Shown in pieces: positions 1 through 7,329 of a stretch of 14,559 nt of DNA (positions are counted from its first letter, which is position 1; each line of letters starts with the position of its first letter). Where the stretch lies: NCBI GenBank assembly GCA_902471875.1, contig CABRLN010000042.1:1-14559 (forward strand). Direction: 5' to 3'. The notes beneath the pieces were generated by a model, which worked only from the letters and a program-made list of their open reading frames with translations, ran no database searches and was not told the DNA's origin. Both the position numbers and the translations under genes were made by a program. The DNA comes from an uncultured Clostridium sp. Lineage in GTDB: Bacteria > Bacillota > Clostridia > Oscillospirales > Acutalibacteraceae.

Positions 1-20
1 AGAAAGTAAACAAAGACCAC

Positions 21-49
21 AAAGGGAGGAATTTCGATTTCCTCCCTTT
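21..49. terminator. G/C-rich hairpin, possible terminator of a gene left of the window
   Basis: Perfect 11-bp inverted repeat: AAAGGGAGGAA (21-31) and TTCCTCCCTTT (39-49) around a 7-base loop. Only a short T run follows on the plus strand (TTTT at 47-50) and no clear one on the minus strand, so direction is undecided. It could end a plus-strand gene lying before position 1, or be a structural RNA stem. Confidence 0.45.
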
Positions 50-68
50 TGAAACCCACCTTAAACGA

Positions 69-87
69 CCAAGGTCAGTGACCTTGG
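69..87. repeat. Perfect 9-1-9 palindrome in the gene-free left end
   Basis: CCAAGGTCA (69-77), a central G (78) and TGACCTTGG (79-87) form a perfect inverted repeat, much more G/C-rich than its surroundings. The shape fits a dimeric-regulator operator or a short RNA hairpin. The segment AAGGT (71-75) could also pair with an upstream ACCTT (58-62) instead of ACCTT at 81-85, so two alternative stems are possible. I see no gene or recognisable structured RNA family in 50-210. Confidence 0.5.
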
Positions 88-211
88 ATCCACGTTAGTA
101 ACAGTACATTCTCTGGTTAGTTCTAGTTAAAGTTTTTTCTTCCGCTTGTTTTTTATTAGTCCGCTAAATCATAATTTATATTACTACTTCAACCACTTAA
201 AAATTTAAACA

Positions 212-242
212 CAAAAAACGCCCACTACTTTTGTAGTGGGCG
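212..242 (-). terminator. Intrinsic terminator of the malQ-glgP operon
   Basis: CGCCCACTAC (219-228) and GTAGTGGGCG (233-242) form a perfect 10-bp stem with a TTTT loop. On the minus strand the stem is followed by TTTTTT (plus-strand AAAAAA at 213-218). It lies about 30 bases after the glgP stop, which is the expected place for the end of this operon. Confidence 0.9.
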
Positions 243-270
243 TACCTATTAAAATAATATTAAATTTAAA

Positions 271-2634
271 TTATTTTAACTTCCATAGTTCCTCAGCATA
301 CTGAAGAATTGTTCTGTCTGATGAGAAATGACCTGCATTTGCAACATTCTTAAGACACTGAGCACCAAACTTAGCTCTGTCGCTATAGTTTTGGTTACAC
401 TCAATCTTCTTGTCAACATATGACTGAAGGTCAAGCATAATGAAATAATGGTCTGGCTGATGCCAATGTGCACCATGAATAAGTGCATGGTGAAGCTCTG
501 CAAAGCTACCCTCACCCTGAGCACCGCCGTCTGAGAAAGTACCGTCAATCAAGGTATCAACAGCCTTTTTAATCATTGGGTTCTCATTATAAATCTTCTC
601 TGAGTTGTAAGCATTGCGTGCCTTTAGGTCATCAATTTCTTCAACTCTTGCACCAAAGATATACTCGTTCTCTTCGCCTGCTTTTTGTGTAATTTCAACA
701 TTAGCACCATCATAAGTACCCAGTGTAACTGCACCGTTCAACATAAACTTCATATTACCTGTACCAGATGCCTCTGTACCTGCTGTAGAAATCTGCTCTG
801 AAATATCAGCTGCAGGGAAAATCTTTTCACCATAAGATACATTGTAGTTAGAAACAAATACTACCTGTAGCTTGTCCTTTGTTTCAGGGTCATTATTAAC
901 CAGCTTAGCAATCTCATTAATATACTTAATGATAGCCTTTGCTCTTGCATAACCAGGAGCAGCCTTAGCACCAAAGATAAATGCTGTTGGGTTCCAGTTA
1001 GGAAGTTCGCCAGCCTTTAATTTCTGATAAATAGCTACAATAGAAAAAGCGTTTAGAAGCTGTCTTTTATACTCGTGCAATCTTTTAACCTGTACGTCAA
1101 AAATAAAGCTTGGGTCAATATAAACATTGTCATGCTTTTGAATAAAGTCAGACAACTGCTTTTTCTTAAGGTCCTTAATTGCATTAAACTCAGCTACAGC
1201 CTTATCGTCAATCATATCATTCAAACCGCTTAGCTTGTCCAAATCTCTTAACCAACCGTCGCCAACTCTGTCTGTAATAAACTTAGAAAGCTCAGGGTTA
1301 CACAAACCAAGCCATCTACGCTGTGTAATACCATTTGTCTTGTTCTGGAAACGCTCAGGATATACCTGATACCACTCCTTAAGAACATCATCTTTCAGGA
1401 TTTCTGTGTGAATCCACGCAACACCGTTTGTATGAGTTGAAACATAAATAGCAAGTCTTGCCATATGAACAAGATTACCATCAATAATTCTCATTTTATT
1501 TCTCATATCACCATGAATACCCTTTTGGTCAAAATCACGGTCCATATGCTGCTGAATTCTCTCAATGTATTGGAATACATTAGGAATAACATCTTTCATT
1601 AGGTTGATGTCCCACTTCTCCAAAGCTTCACCCAGTACGGTATGGTTTGTATAGTTGAATGTCTTTTGAGCAATATCAAATGCTGTTTCAAAATCAACAC
1701 CCTCAGCATCAAGAAGTCTGATAAGCTCAGGAATAGCAATTACAGGGTGTGTATCGTTTAGCTGAATAGCATATTCACTAGAGAACTTGCTGAAGTCATT
1801 GCCAAACTTAGCCTTATATCTTTTAAGAATATTCTGTAATGAAGCACTGCTGAAGAAATACTGCTGCTTTAGTCTTAGAACCTTACCCTCGTAGCCGTTA
1901 TCATTAGGATAAAGAACCTTAGAAATATTCTCGGCTGCATTTTTAGCCTCTACAGACTTTGTGTATTCACAATTGTTGAATGCCAAGAAATCAAATTCCT
2001 CTACAGCTTCTGCCTGCCACATACGAAGTGTATTAATATTTTCTGTACCGTAACCTATAACAGCCATATCATAAGGTACAGCCTTTACTGTTTGATCTTT
2101 AAATGTAACAAGAACTGTGTCCTCTTCACGGCGGATTGACCATGGATCGTCAAATTTCTGCCAATCATCAGCAACCTCAACCTGTCTGCCGTCTTGAATT
2201 AGCTGCTTAAACAAACCGTATTTATAGCGGATGCCATAGCCGTCAAGCGGTACATCCTGTGTAGCGGCACTGTCTAAGAAACAGGCTGCCAAACGACCTA
2301 AACCGCCGTTACCCAATGCAGCATCATCAATTTCTTCAAACACATTAATGTCAATACCCTTTGCTGCAAGAAGTGACTTAACTTCGTCAAGAATACCCAT
2401 GCAAAACAGGTTATTGTACATCATACGGCCCATCAAAAACTCTGCTGACAAATAATATGCTCTACGAGCACTAGCGTGCTTTTCTTTTGCCGCTGTCCAT
2501 CTGTCGCTGATTTCAGCCATCATTGCCTTGCCAACTACAAAGTGCAACTCTGCAGGAGAAAGCTCCTCTAGCTTCTTGCAATACTCGCTCTTTGCAATCT
2601 CGGTAAGATTGCTCATCATCTTGTTCTCACTCAT
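271..2634 (-). CDS. glgP: Glycogen/maltodextrin phosphorylase (GT35)
   Basis: Phosphorolytically removes terminal glucose from alpha-1,4-glucans to give glucose-1-phosphate; cytosolic and pyridoxal-phosphate dependent. The 787 residues are within the family range. The PLP-lysine signature EASGTGNMKFMLNGA lies at 621-635, with the Schiff-base lysine at K629. Other family blocks are the GNGGLGRLAACFLDS segment near 108-122, the QLNDTHP segment near 291-297, and KRLHEYKRQ near 517-525. The ATG overlaps the stop codon of malQ in an ATGA arrangement. A GGAGG lies 10 bases upstream inside malQ (plus positions 2645-2649), which fixes this start over the in-frame ATGs at codons 6 and 7 and points to translational coupling. 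It is the last gene of the operon. Identity is firm; whether glycogen or maltodextrin is the main substrate cannot be read from the sequence. Confidence 0.97.
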   Translation of the reverse strand: MSENKMMSNLTEIAKSEYCKKLEELSPAELHFVVGKAMMAEISDRWTAAKEKHASARRAYYLSAEFLMGRMMYNNLFCMGILDEVKSLLAAKGIDINVFEEIDDAALGNGGLGRLAACFLDSAATQDVPLDGYGIRYKYGLFKQLIQDGRQVEVADDWQKFDDPWSIRREEDTVLVTFKDQTVKAVPYDMAVIGYGTENINTLRMWQAEAVEEFDFLAFNNCEYTKSVEAKNAAENISKVLYPNDNGYEGKVLRLKQQYFFSSASLQNILKRYKAKFGNDFSKFSSEYAIQLNDTHPVIAIPELIRLLDAEGVDFETAFDIAQKTFNYTNHTVLGEALEKWDINLMKDVIPNVFQYIERIQQHMDRDFDQKGIHGDMRNKMRIIDGNLVHMARLAIYVSTHTNGVAWIHTEILKDDVLKEWYQVYPERFQNKTNGITQRRWLGLCNPELSKFITDRVGDGWLRDLDKLSGLNDMIDDKAVAEFNAIKDLKKKQLSDFIQKHDNVYIDPSFIFDVQVKRLHEYKRQLLNAFSIVAIYQKLKAGELPNWNPTAFIFGAKAAPGYARAKAIIKYINEIAKLVNNDPETKDKLQVVFVSNYNVSYGEKIFPAADISEQISTAGTEASGTGNMKFMLNGAVTLGTYDGANVEITQKAGEENEYIFGARVEEIDDLKARNAYNSEKIYNENPMIKKAVDTLIDGTFSDGGAQGEGSFAELHHALIHGAHWHQPDHYFIMLDLQSYVDKKIECNQNYSDRAKFGAQCLKNVANAGHFSSDRTILQYAEELWKLK

Positions 2635-4124
2635 TGGTCATTTTCCTCCAGTCGGCTATATTCTATAGCCAATTTTTTTAGTTTAGCTGCAAGCTCATCT
2701 GTAAGAGCCTCGCCTTTTATTCTCCAAACCCAGTTACCGCCCAATGTTGACGGAATGTTCATTCTTGCCTCGCTGCCAAGGCCTAAAATATCCTGCATTT
2801 GGATAATTGCATATTTACTTACACTTGCATATGCAGTGCGAATAATACCCCAGTTATATCCTTCCTCTTCTGTAAGATTGCAATAGCTTCTGGCAAAATC
2901 AACATCTTGCGGCTTAGCTGTTGCAAACCAACCCATAATTGTATCATTATCATGTGTACCACTGTAAACAACACTGTTTTCAGTATAGTGGTCAGGAAGA
3001 TAGTCGTTATCTTCACCACTGTCAAAAGCAAATTCAAGCACCTTCATACCAGGATAACCCGAATCCTTTAGCAGTTGAATAACACCCGGGGTTAACAAAC
3101 CAAGGTCTTCGGCAACAATAGGAAAATCACCTATTGCTTCCTTCATTTTTTCAAAGAACTGAATGCCAGGTCCCTCAAGCCATTCACCGCCAATAGCATT
3201 TTCAGCAGGGAACGGAATAGCATAATATGAATCAAATGCACGGAAATGGTCAATTCTTACTATATCAAACAAGTTAGCTGCACTCTTAATACGAGCAAAC
3301 CACCATTTGTAATTTGTTTGTTTTAAATATTCCCAATTATATAAAGGGTTACCCCACAATTGACCTGTAGCCGAAAAATAGTCCGGCGGACAACCTGCAA
3401 CACAAACCGGCTGCTTTTCTTCATCAAGCCAAAATACATCAGAATTAGCCCATGTGTCGGCACTGTCCATAGCAACATAAATTGGCATATCACCCATAAT
3501 CTGAATGCCAAGGCTGTTTACATATGCCCTGAACTCAGCCCACTGTTTATAGAATAAATACTGTACAAACTTCCAAAAATCTATTTCTTGCTTTAGCTCT
3601 TTAGTGTATTTCTCAATAGCTTCAGGTTTACGAAGCTTAATGTCTTCGTCTTCCCACTCTGTCCATGCCTTCATATCATTATTCTTTTTAACAGCCATAT
3701 AAAGGGCATAGTTCTCAATCCATTCTGAATTTTCTTTTACAAATGTCTTGTAAGCAGGAGTAGATTTTTTAAATCTTTTATAAGCGCTGCGTAGAACCTC
3801 AAACCTTGTTTCATAAATTTGAGCGTAATCAACCTCTTCAGGATTATCTCCCCACTTTTTGCCCTCAAGGTCTTTCTTTGTCAACAACCCCTCTTCAATT
3901 AACATATCAATATCAATCATATAAGGGTTTCCTGCATAGGTAGAAAAGGCCTGATATGGCGAATCACCATAGCTTGTAGGACCTACAGGAAGTATTTGCC
4001 AAATTTTTTGCCCTGCGGCCTTCAAAAAATCTGCAAAGTCATAGGCAGCTTTGCCTATTGTACCAAAGCCATATGGCGACGGCAACGAAGATATTGACAT
4101 TAAAACACCGGCACATCTTGACAA
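2631..4124 (-). CDS. malQ: 4-alpha-glucanotransferase (amylomaltase, GH77)
   Basis: Transfers alpha-1,4-glucan segments between maltodextrins, producing chains that the downstream phosphorylase can use. Family motifs are in order. Numbered from the TTG start, they are the catalytic nucleophile Asp in RIDHFR (about D292), the acid/base Glu in AEDLG (about E339) and the third carboxylate in SGTHDND (about D392). Length, 497-502 aa, is normal. Start choice: the first in-frame ATG (4137-4139) has no Shine-Dalgarno. The bases ATGGAG of that start supply a GGAG nine bases before a TTG at 4122-4124. Translation from TTG begins M-S-R-C-A-G-V-L, like the short N-termini I expect for this family. The longer form would add five residues (end 4139). 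The stop codon overlaps the glgP ATG. No terminator separates the two genes. Confidence 0.95.
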   Translation of the reverse strand: MSRCAGVLMSISSLPSPYGFGTIGKAAYDFADFLKAAGQKIWQILPVGPTSYGDSPYQAFSTYAGNPYMIDIDMLIEEGLLTKKDLEGKKWGDNPEEVDYAQIYETRFEVLRSAYKRFKKSTPAYKTFVKENSEWIENYALYMAVKKNNDMKAWTEWEDEDIKLRKPEAIEKYTKELKQEIDFWKFVQYLFYKQWAEFRAYVNSLGIQIMGDMPIYVAMDSADTWANSDVFWLDEEKQPVCVAGCPPDYFSATGQLWGNPLYNWEYLKQTNYKWWFARIKSAANLFDIVRIDHFRAFDSYYAIPFPAENAIGGEWLEGPGIQFFEKMKEAIGDFPIVAEDLGLLTPGVIQLLKDSGYPGMKVLEFAFDSGEDNDYLPDHYTENSVVYSGTHDNDTIMGWFATAKPQDVDFARSYCNLTEEEGYNWGIIRTAYASVSKYAIIQMQDILGLGSEARMNIPSTLGGNWVWRIKGEALTDELAAKLKKLAIEYSRLEENDQ

Positions 4125-4132
4125 TAATATCA

Positions 4133-4139
4133 TCTCCAT
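4133..4139 (-). promoter_or_regulatory. Ribosome binding site deciding a TTG start for malQ
   Basis: GGAG at minus-strand 4137-4134 sits nine bases before TTG 4124. The ATG that contains the first G of this motif is preceded only by A/T-rich sequence with no purine-rich match. By the standard of the other genes here, which nearly all have a clear Shine-Dalgarno, TTG is the better start. Confidence 0.55.
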
Positions 4140-4197
4140 ATTATATATTTTTCAGAAATTTTATTTAAACTTCATTATTCCCATTTTATTACTCTTC

Positions 4198-4229
4198 TAC
4201 AGTTTATCATAAACTGTAAATTTTATCAA
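4198..4229 (-). promoter_or_regulatory. Candidate malQ promoter overlapped by a palindromic operator
   Basis: On the minus strand, TTGATA (plus 4224-4229), a 17-base spacer and TAAACT (plus 4201-4206) form a sigma-A-like promoter about 75 bases before malQ. A perfect 10-1-10 inverted repeat, TACAGTTTAT-C-ATAAACTGTA (4198-4218), covers the -10 and much of the spacer, as expected for a repressor site. Two smaller palindromes lie upstream: GTAAA-GAT-TTTAC (4238-4250) and TTTTGT-T-ACAAAA (4288-4300). I do not see a good CcpA cre match. The promoter call is moderate; the repeat itself is certain. Confidence 0.45.
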
Positions 4230-4336
4230 TAGAAATTGTAAAGATTTTACGTAAGAGGTTCCCATTTTTATTAGGATTTTTCTTACATTTTGTTACAAAA
4301 ATTATTATCTTTTATTAAGATTTTTTCAACAAATCA

Positions 4337-4885
4337 TTATATTGTGTTTATAATTTGTTTATATACAACATACAATGCACAGCTTGCAGCAAGCTGCCTT
4401 ATTTTATCTCGGTTATTTGTTTTATTTTCTGCCAGCAAAGTTTTTACAGCGTAAGAATTATTTTCTATAGCTACACCAATATACACCAATCCAACAGGTT
4501 TTTCAGCTGTACCGCCTGTTGGTCCTGCTATACCTGTTGTGGAAACACCAATATAACTGTCAGCCAATTTTCGTACACCCTGTGCCATTTGAATAGCTGT
4601 TTCACTGCTGACTGCACCAAGTGTATTAAGAACATTTTTGTCAACACCCAATATCTTAGACTTAATTTCGTTGGAATATGAACAAACCCCACAATCGAAA
4701 ACATCAGACGCCCCTGAAATATCAGTTATTTTTTTGCTTATAAGTCCTCCCGTACAGCTTTCAGCTGTGGCAATTTTCATACCATGTTCCTTAAGAAAAT
4801 CTACTAACATATCAGGTATATTGTTTATATTTATATTATTTTCCAAAAGTTCCTTAAAAAAACTTTCTTCAGTTACAACAAGCAT
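4337..4885 (-). CDS. pncC: Stand-alone nicotinamide-nucleotide amidase (PncC / CinA C-terminal domain)
   Basis: Deamidates nicotinamide mononucleotide to nicotinate mononucleotide in pyridine-nucleotide recycling. The 182-residue protein corresponds to the CinA C-terminal domain only. Its nucleophile motif AESCTGG is at 41-47 (Ser43), followed by the family segment GIAGPTGGT at 118-126. The N-terminal MoCF-like domain of full-length CinA (about 410 aa) is absent. About 28 extra residues precede the conserved core; these could be a vestige of the linker or simply a variable N-terminus. The start has a good GGTGGAG five bases before the ATG. It is the last gene of a run from metA, 67 bases after the GrpB-family gene. 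I see no clear terminator before malQ. Confidence 0.88.
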   Translation of the reverse strand: MLVVTEESFFKELLENNININNIPDMLVDFLKEHGMKIATAESCTGGLISKKITDISGASDVFDCGVCSYSNEIKSKILGVDKNVLNTLGAVSSETAIQMAQGVRKLADSYIGVSTTGIAGPTGGTAEKPVGLVYIGVAIENNSYAVKTLLAENKTNNRDKIRQLAASCALYVVYKQIINTI

Positions 4886-4952
4886 AAAAACTCCACCTTA
4901 ACAAAATTTATATGATTACAAATTCTAAATTATTTCTAAATGCAAGTATATA

Positions 4953-5468
4953 CTACCTTAACCTATTATAAATTGCTTTAATAAATTCTTCCTTACCGGC
5001 AGTGTAAGCAACTCTGTCATCAGGATATTTCACTGCAAGCTTCTTTTTTAAACTCTCATATGCAAGTGCTGCCTCTTTATGAGAATTAAGATAATCTCTA
5101 AAACCTGTCAACTGTTCAAATTCCTTTTCGGATTTATCATAACAATGAATATGACGAAGGGATATTTGATTATTGCCTCTTAAAACAAACAAGTGGTAAT
5201 TTTTATTGCCGTGCTGTACACCGCAATAGCTGTAACCACAATATTCCAGCGCTTTTATATCCATTCTGCTTATAGACCTTAGCTTAATGGCAACATCAAG
5301 AATAGGCTTAGCATGTATTGCAGGTACAGCTGTACTTCCAACGTGTTGAATGTCAATTATATTACTTTTCCATAATTTTATTAATTCATCTTTTACACTG
5401 TAATATTCATTTTTCCATTGAGGATTATGGGGCAGTAACTTTACTTTATATCTTTCAACACCTTCCAT
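4953..5468 (-). CDS. GrpB family (UPF0157) nucleotidyltransferase-fold protein
   Basis: The 171-residue protein shows the family signature: an N-terminal VKLLPHNPQW block (9-18), then HVGSTAVPAIHAKPILDVAI (42-61), the GSTAVP-x(4)-KPI-x-D pattern of this nucleotidyltransferase-like fold. A histidine-rich LRHIHCY segment follows near 123-129. In some bacteria the domain is fused to dephospho-CoA kinase, where its role is unclear; here it stands alone. Its substrate is unknown, so no function is assigned. AGAGG lies 8 bases before the ATG. The gene begins 34 bases downstream of proA on the same strand and is probably cotranscribed with it. Confidence 0.85.
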   Translation of the reverse strand: MEGVERYKVKLLPHNPQWKNEYYSVKDELIKLWKSNIIDIQHVGSTAVPAIHAKPILDVAIKLRSISRMDIKALEYCGYSYCGVQHGNKNYHLFVLRGNNQISLRHIHCYDKSEKEFEQLTGFRDYLNSHKEAALAYESLKKKLAVKYPDDRVAYTAGKEEFIKAIYNRLR

Positions 5469-5502
5469 ATTAAAAACCTCTGTATAAATTTAAAAATATA
5501 TT

Positions 5503-6747
5503 TTATCTTATTTGACCATCACCGCTTATAATATATTTCATGGAAGTAAGTTCTGTTAGTCCCATAGGACCTCTTGCGTGAAGCTTTTGAGTTGAAATTC
5601 CAATTTCTGCACCCATACCAAATTCACCACCGTCTGTAAACCTTGTAGATGCATTTACATAAACAGCGGCAGAATCCACCTGTAACGTAAACTTACGTTG
5701 TGCTTCGTAATTATTGGTTATAATAACTTCGCTATGTCCTGTTGAGTATTTTCTTATATGTGCAATGGCATCGTCTAAAGAGTCAACAACCTTTATTGCA
5801 ATTTTATAGTCAAGATATTCATTAGCCCAGTCATATTCTTGTGCATTAATTACACAATCACCTAAAATCTCTTTTGTTTTATCACAACCATGAATTTCAA
5901 CATTATTTTCGTCCAGTTTTGCCTTTAATTTTGGCAAAACTTCGCTTGCAACATCCTTATGTACCAATACAGTTTCAAGTGCATTACATACTGATGGTCT
6001 TTGGACTTTACCGTTATTAATAATACTAATAGCCATTTCAAGGTCTGCATCTTTATCAATTACAGCGTGACAATTACCAACGCCTGTTTCAATTACAGGA
6101 ACCTTTGAATTTTCAACAACTGCTTTAATAAGTCCTGCACCACCACGAGGAATAAGAACATCAAGATAATCACTTAAGCACATAAGCTCTACAGAAGACT
6201 GTCTTGAAGTATCTTTAACAAGTTGAATACAATCCGCCGGCAAACCTGCAGCTTCAATTGCCTCTCTCATAACATCGGCTATCACTGTATTAGAATTAAT
6301 TGCCTCTTTTCCACCACGCAAAATTACTGCGTTGCCCGCCATTAAACATAGTGCAGCTGCGTCTGAGGTAACATTTGGACGAGCCTCAAAAATTATGCCT
6401 ATAACACCCATTGGTACTCTTACTTTTTTTATTTCCATACCGTTTTCTGCAACTCTGCCCGTAATCACTTGACCTACAGGGTCGTCAAAATCAGCAACCT
6501 TACGTACACCCTGTGCCATACCCTCAATTCTTTCGTCTGTAAGTCTTAGTCTGTCTAGCAAAGATTTTGTTAAACCATTTTCTTCGCCATTTTTTATATC
6601 AATATCATTTTGTGCAATAATTCTTGCTTTATTACTAACAAGAGCATCAGCTATTGCCAGCAAAGCTGTTTTTTTCTGTTTGCCTGCAACAGCCAAAACA
6701 TTTGACGCTTGTTTTGCCCTTTGCCCCATTCTTTCCATTTCTGTCAT
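5503..6747 (-). CDS. proA: Gamma-glutamyl phosphate reductase (glutamate-5-semialdehyde dehydrogenase)
   Basis: Reduces gamma-glutamyl phosphate to glutamate-5-semialdehyde with NADPH, the second step of proline synthesis. The 414 residues match the usual family length. Visible landmarks are VPMGVIGIIFEARPNVT (111-127), GNAVILRGGKEA (138-149) and the catalytic-cysteine block QRPSVCNALET (249-259, Cys254). The C-terminal FGMGAEIGISTQKLHARGPM follows at 376-395. The start is supported by AGGAGG about 8 bases upstream. The usual partner proB (glutamate 5-kinase) is not next to it: the upstream neighbour is a DinB-like gene and the downstream one a GrpB-family gene. Either proB lies elsewhere or the kinase step is encoded in another cluster. 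Confidence 0.97.
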   Translation of the reverse strand: MTEMERMGQRAKQASNVLAVAGKQKKTALLAIADALVSNKARIIAQNDIDIKNGEENGLTKSLLDRLRLTDERIEGMAQGVRKVADFDDPVGQVITGRVAENGMEIKKVRVPMGVIGIIFEARPNVTSDAAALCLMAGNAVILRGGKEAINSNTVIADVMREAIEAAGLPADCIQLVKDTSRQSSVELMCLSDYLDVLIPRGGAGLIKAVVENSKVPVIETGVGNCHAVIDKDADLEMAISIINNGKVQRPSVCNALETVLVHKDVASEVLPKLKAKLDENNVEIHGCDKTKEILGDCVINAQEYDWANEYLDYKIAIKVVDSLDDAIAHIRKYSTGHSEVIITNNYEAQRKFTLQVDSAAVYVNASTRFTDGGEFGMGAEIGISTQKLHARGPMGLTELTSMKYIISGDGQIR

Positions 6748-6771
6748 TGATAAATCCTCCTTAAATTTTAA

Positions 6772-7311
6772 TTAACAAAATTTATTATAGTTGCCTTTGG
6801 GTATTTCTCCTTTTAAGCCCAGTACGGTGGGCCATTGTCTTGTTGCCTGAATTATAAATCCCATAAGCATTCCCATATGGCTATGCAAATGTCTGTGCTG
6901 TGCCATAATTAGTGTAAACCGTGTATATTCACTGTTAGTTGGGCAGCTTAATAATTCATTATCTTGTAAGCTGTTTAAATAACTGTCTATTTTATGCTTT
7001 ATTGTGTGGTAATATTTTTCAATATCACCTCTGGATATAAACTTATCTGTTTTAACATCAAGATTATTCAAATTATCTATATGAATACTAGGCTCTTCAT
7101 AATTGTAAAATGGATTTATAAACCACATATCCAAAGAATGCAGCATATGATAAATATGCTTGTACAATGGCATTTCACAATATTCAGCACTCCATAAATC
7201 GTCACTGACACAATCTATTACATTTTTAACTTCCCAAAATGCTTTGTCTGTCTGATTTTTTATAATCTCTGTCAAACTGTCTTGCCAATTATTACTCATA
7301 TTCCTAACCAT
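6772..7311 (-). CDS. DinB-like (DinB/YfiT superfamily) four-helix protein
   Basis: A 179-residue, mostly helical protein. It carries a histidine in the HMLHSLDMW segment (about 55-63) and a later His-rich block QHRHLHSHMGMLMG (about 138-151). This is the spacing expected for the metal-binding histidines of the DinB superfamily, whose members include putative metal-dependent enzymes and thiol-dependent transferases. The substrate is not predictable. It starts 18 bases after the metA stop and ends 24 bases before proA, so it is probably in the same transcript. The start is uncertain: the ATG at 7311 has no clear Shine-Dalgarno, and the in-frame ATG four codons later has AGGA only two bases away. 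Confidence 0.75.
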   Translation of the reverse strand: MVRNMSNNWQDSLTEIIKNQTDKAFWEVKNVIDCVSDDLWSAEYCEMPLYKHIYHMLHSLDMWFINPFYNYEEPSIHIDNLNNLDVKTDKFISRGDIEKYYHTIKHKIDSYLNSLQDNELLSCPTNSEYTRFTLIMAQHRHLHSHMGMLMGFIIQATRQWPTVLGLKGEIPKGNYNKFC

Positions 7312-7329
7312 CTTTATTATATTACATAA

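Noticed and set aside
1..210. RNase P RNA, tmRNA or 6S RNA at the left end
   Set aside because: A GAAACCCACC segment faintly recalls the RNase P RNA 3' region, but the conserved ACAGAA...GCTTA pattern and the rest of the RNA are missing; tmRNA and 6S signatures are also absent.
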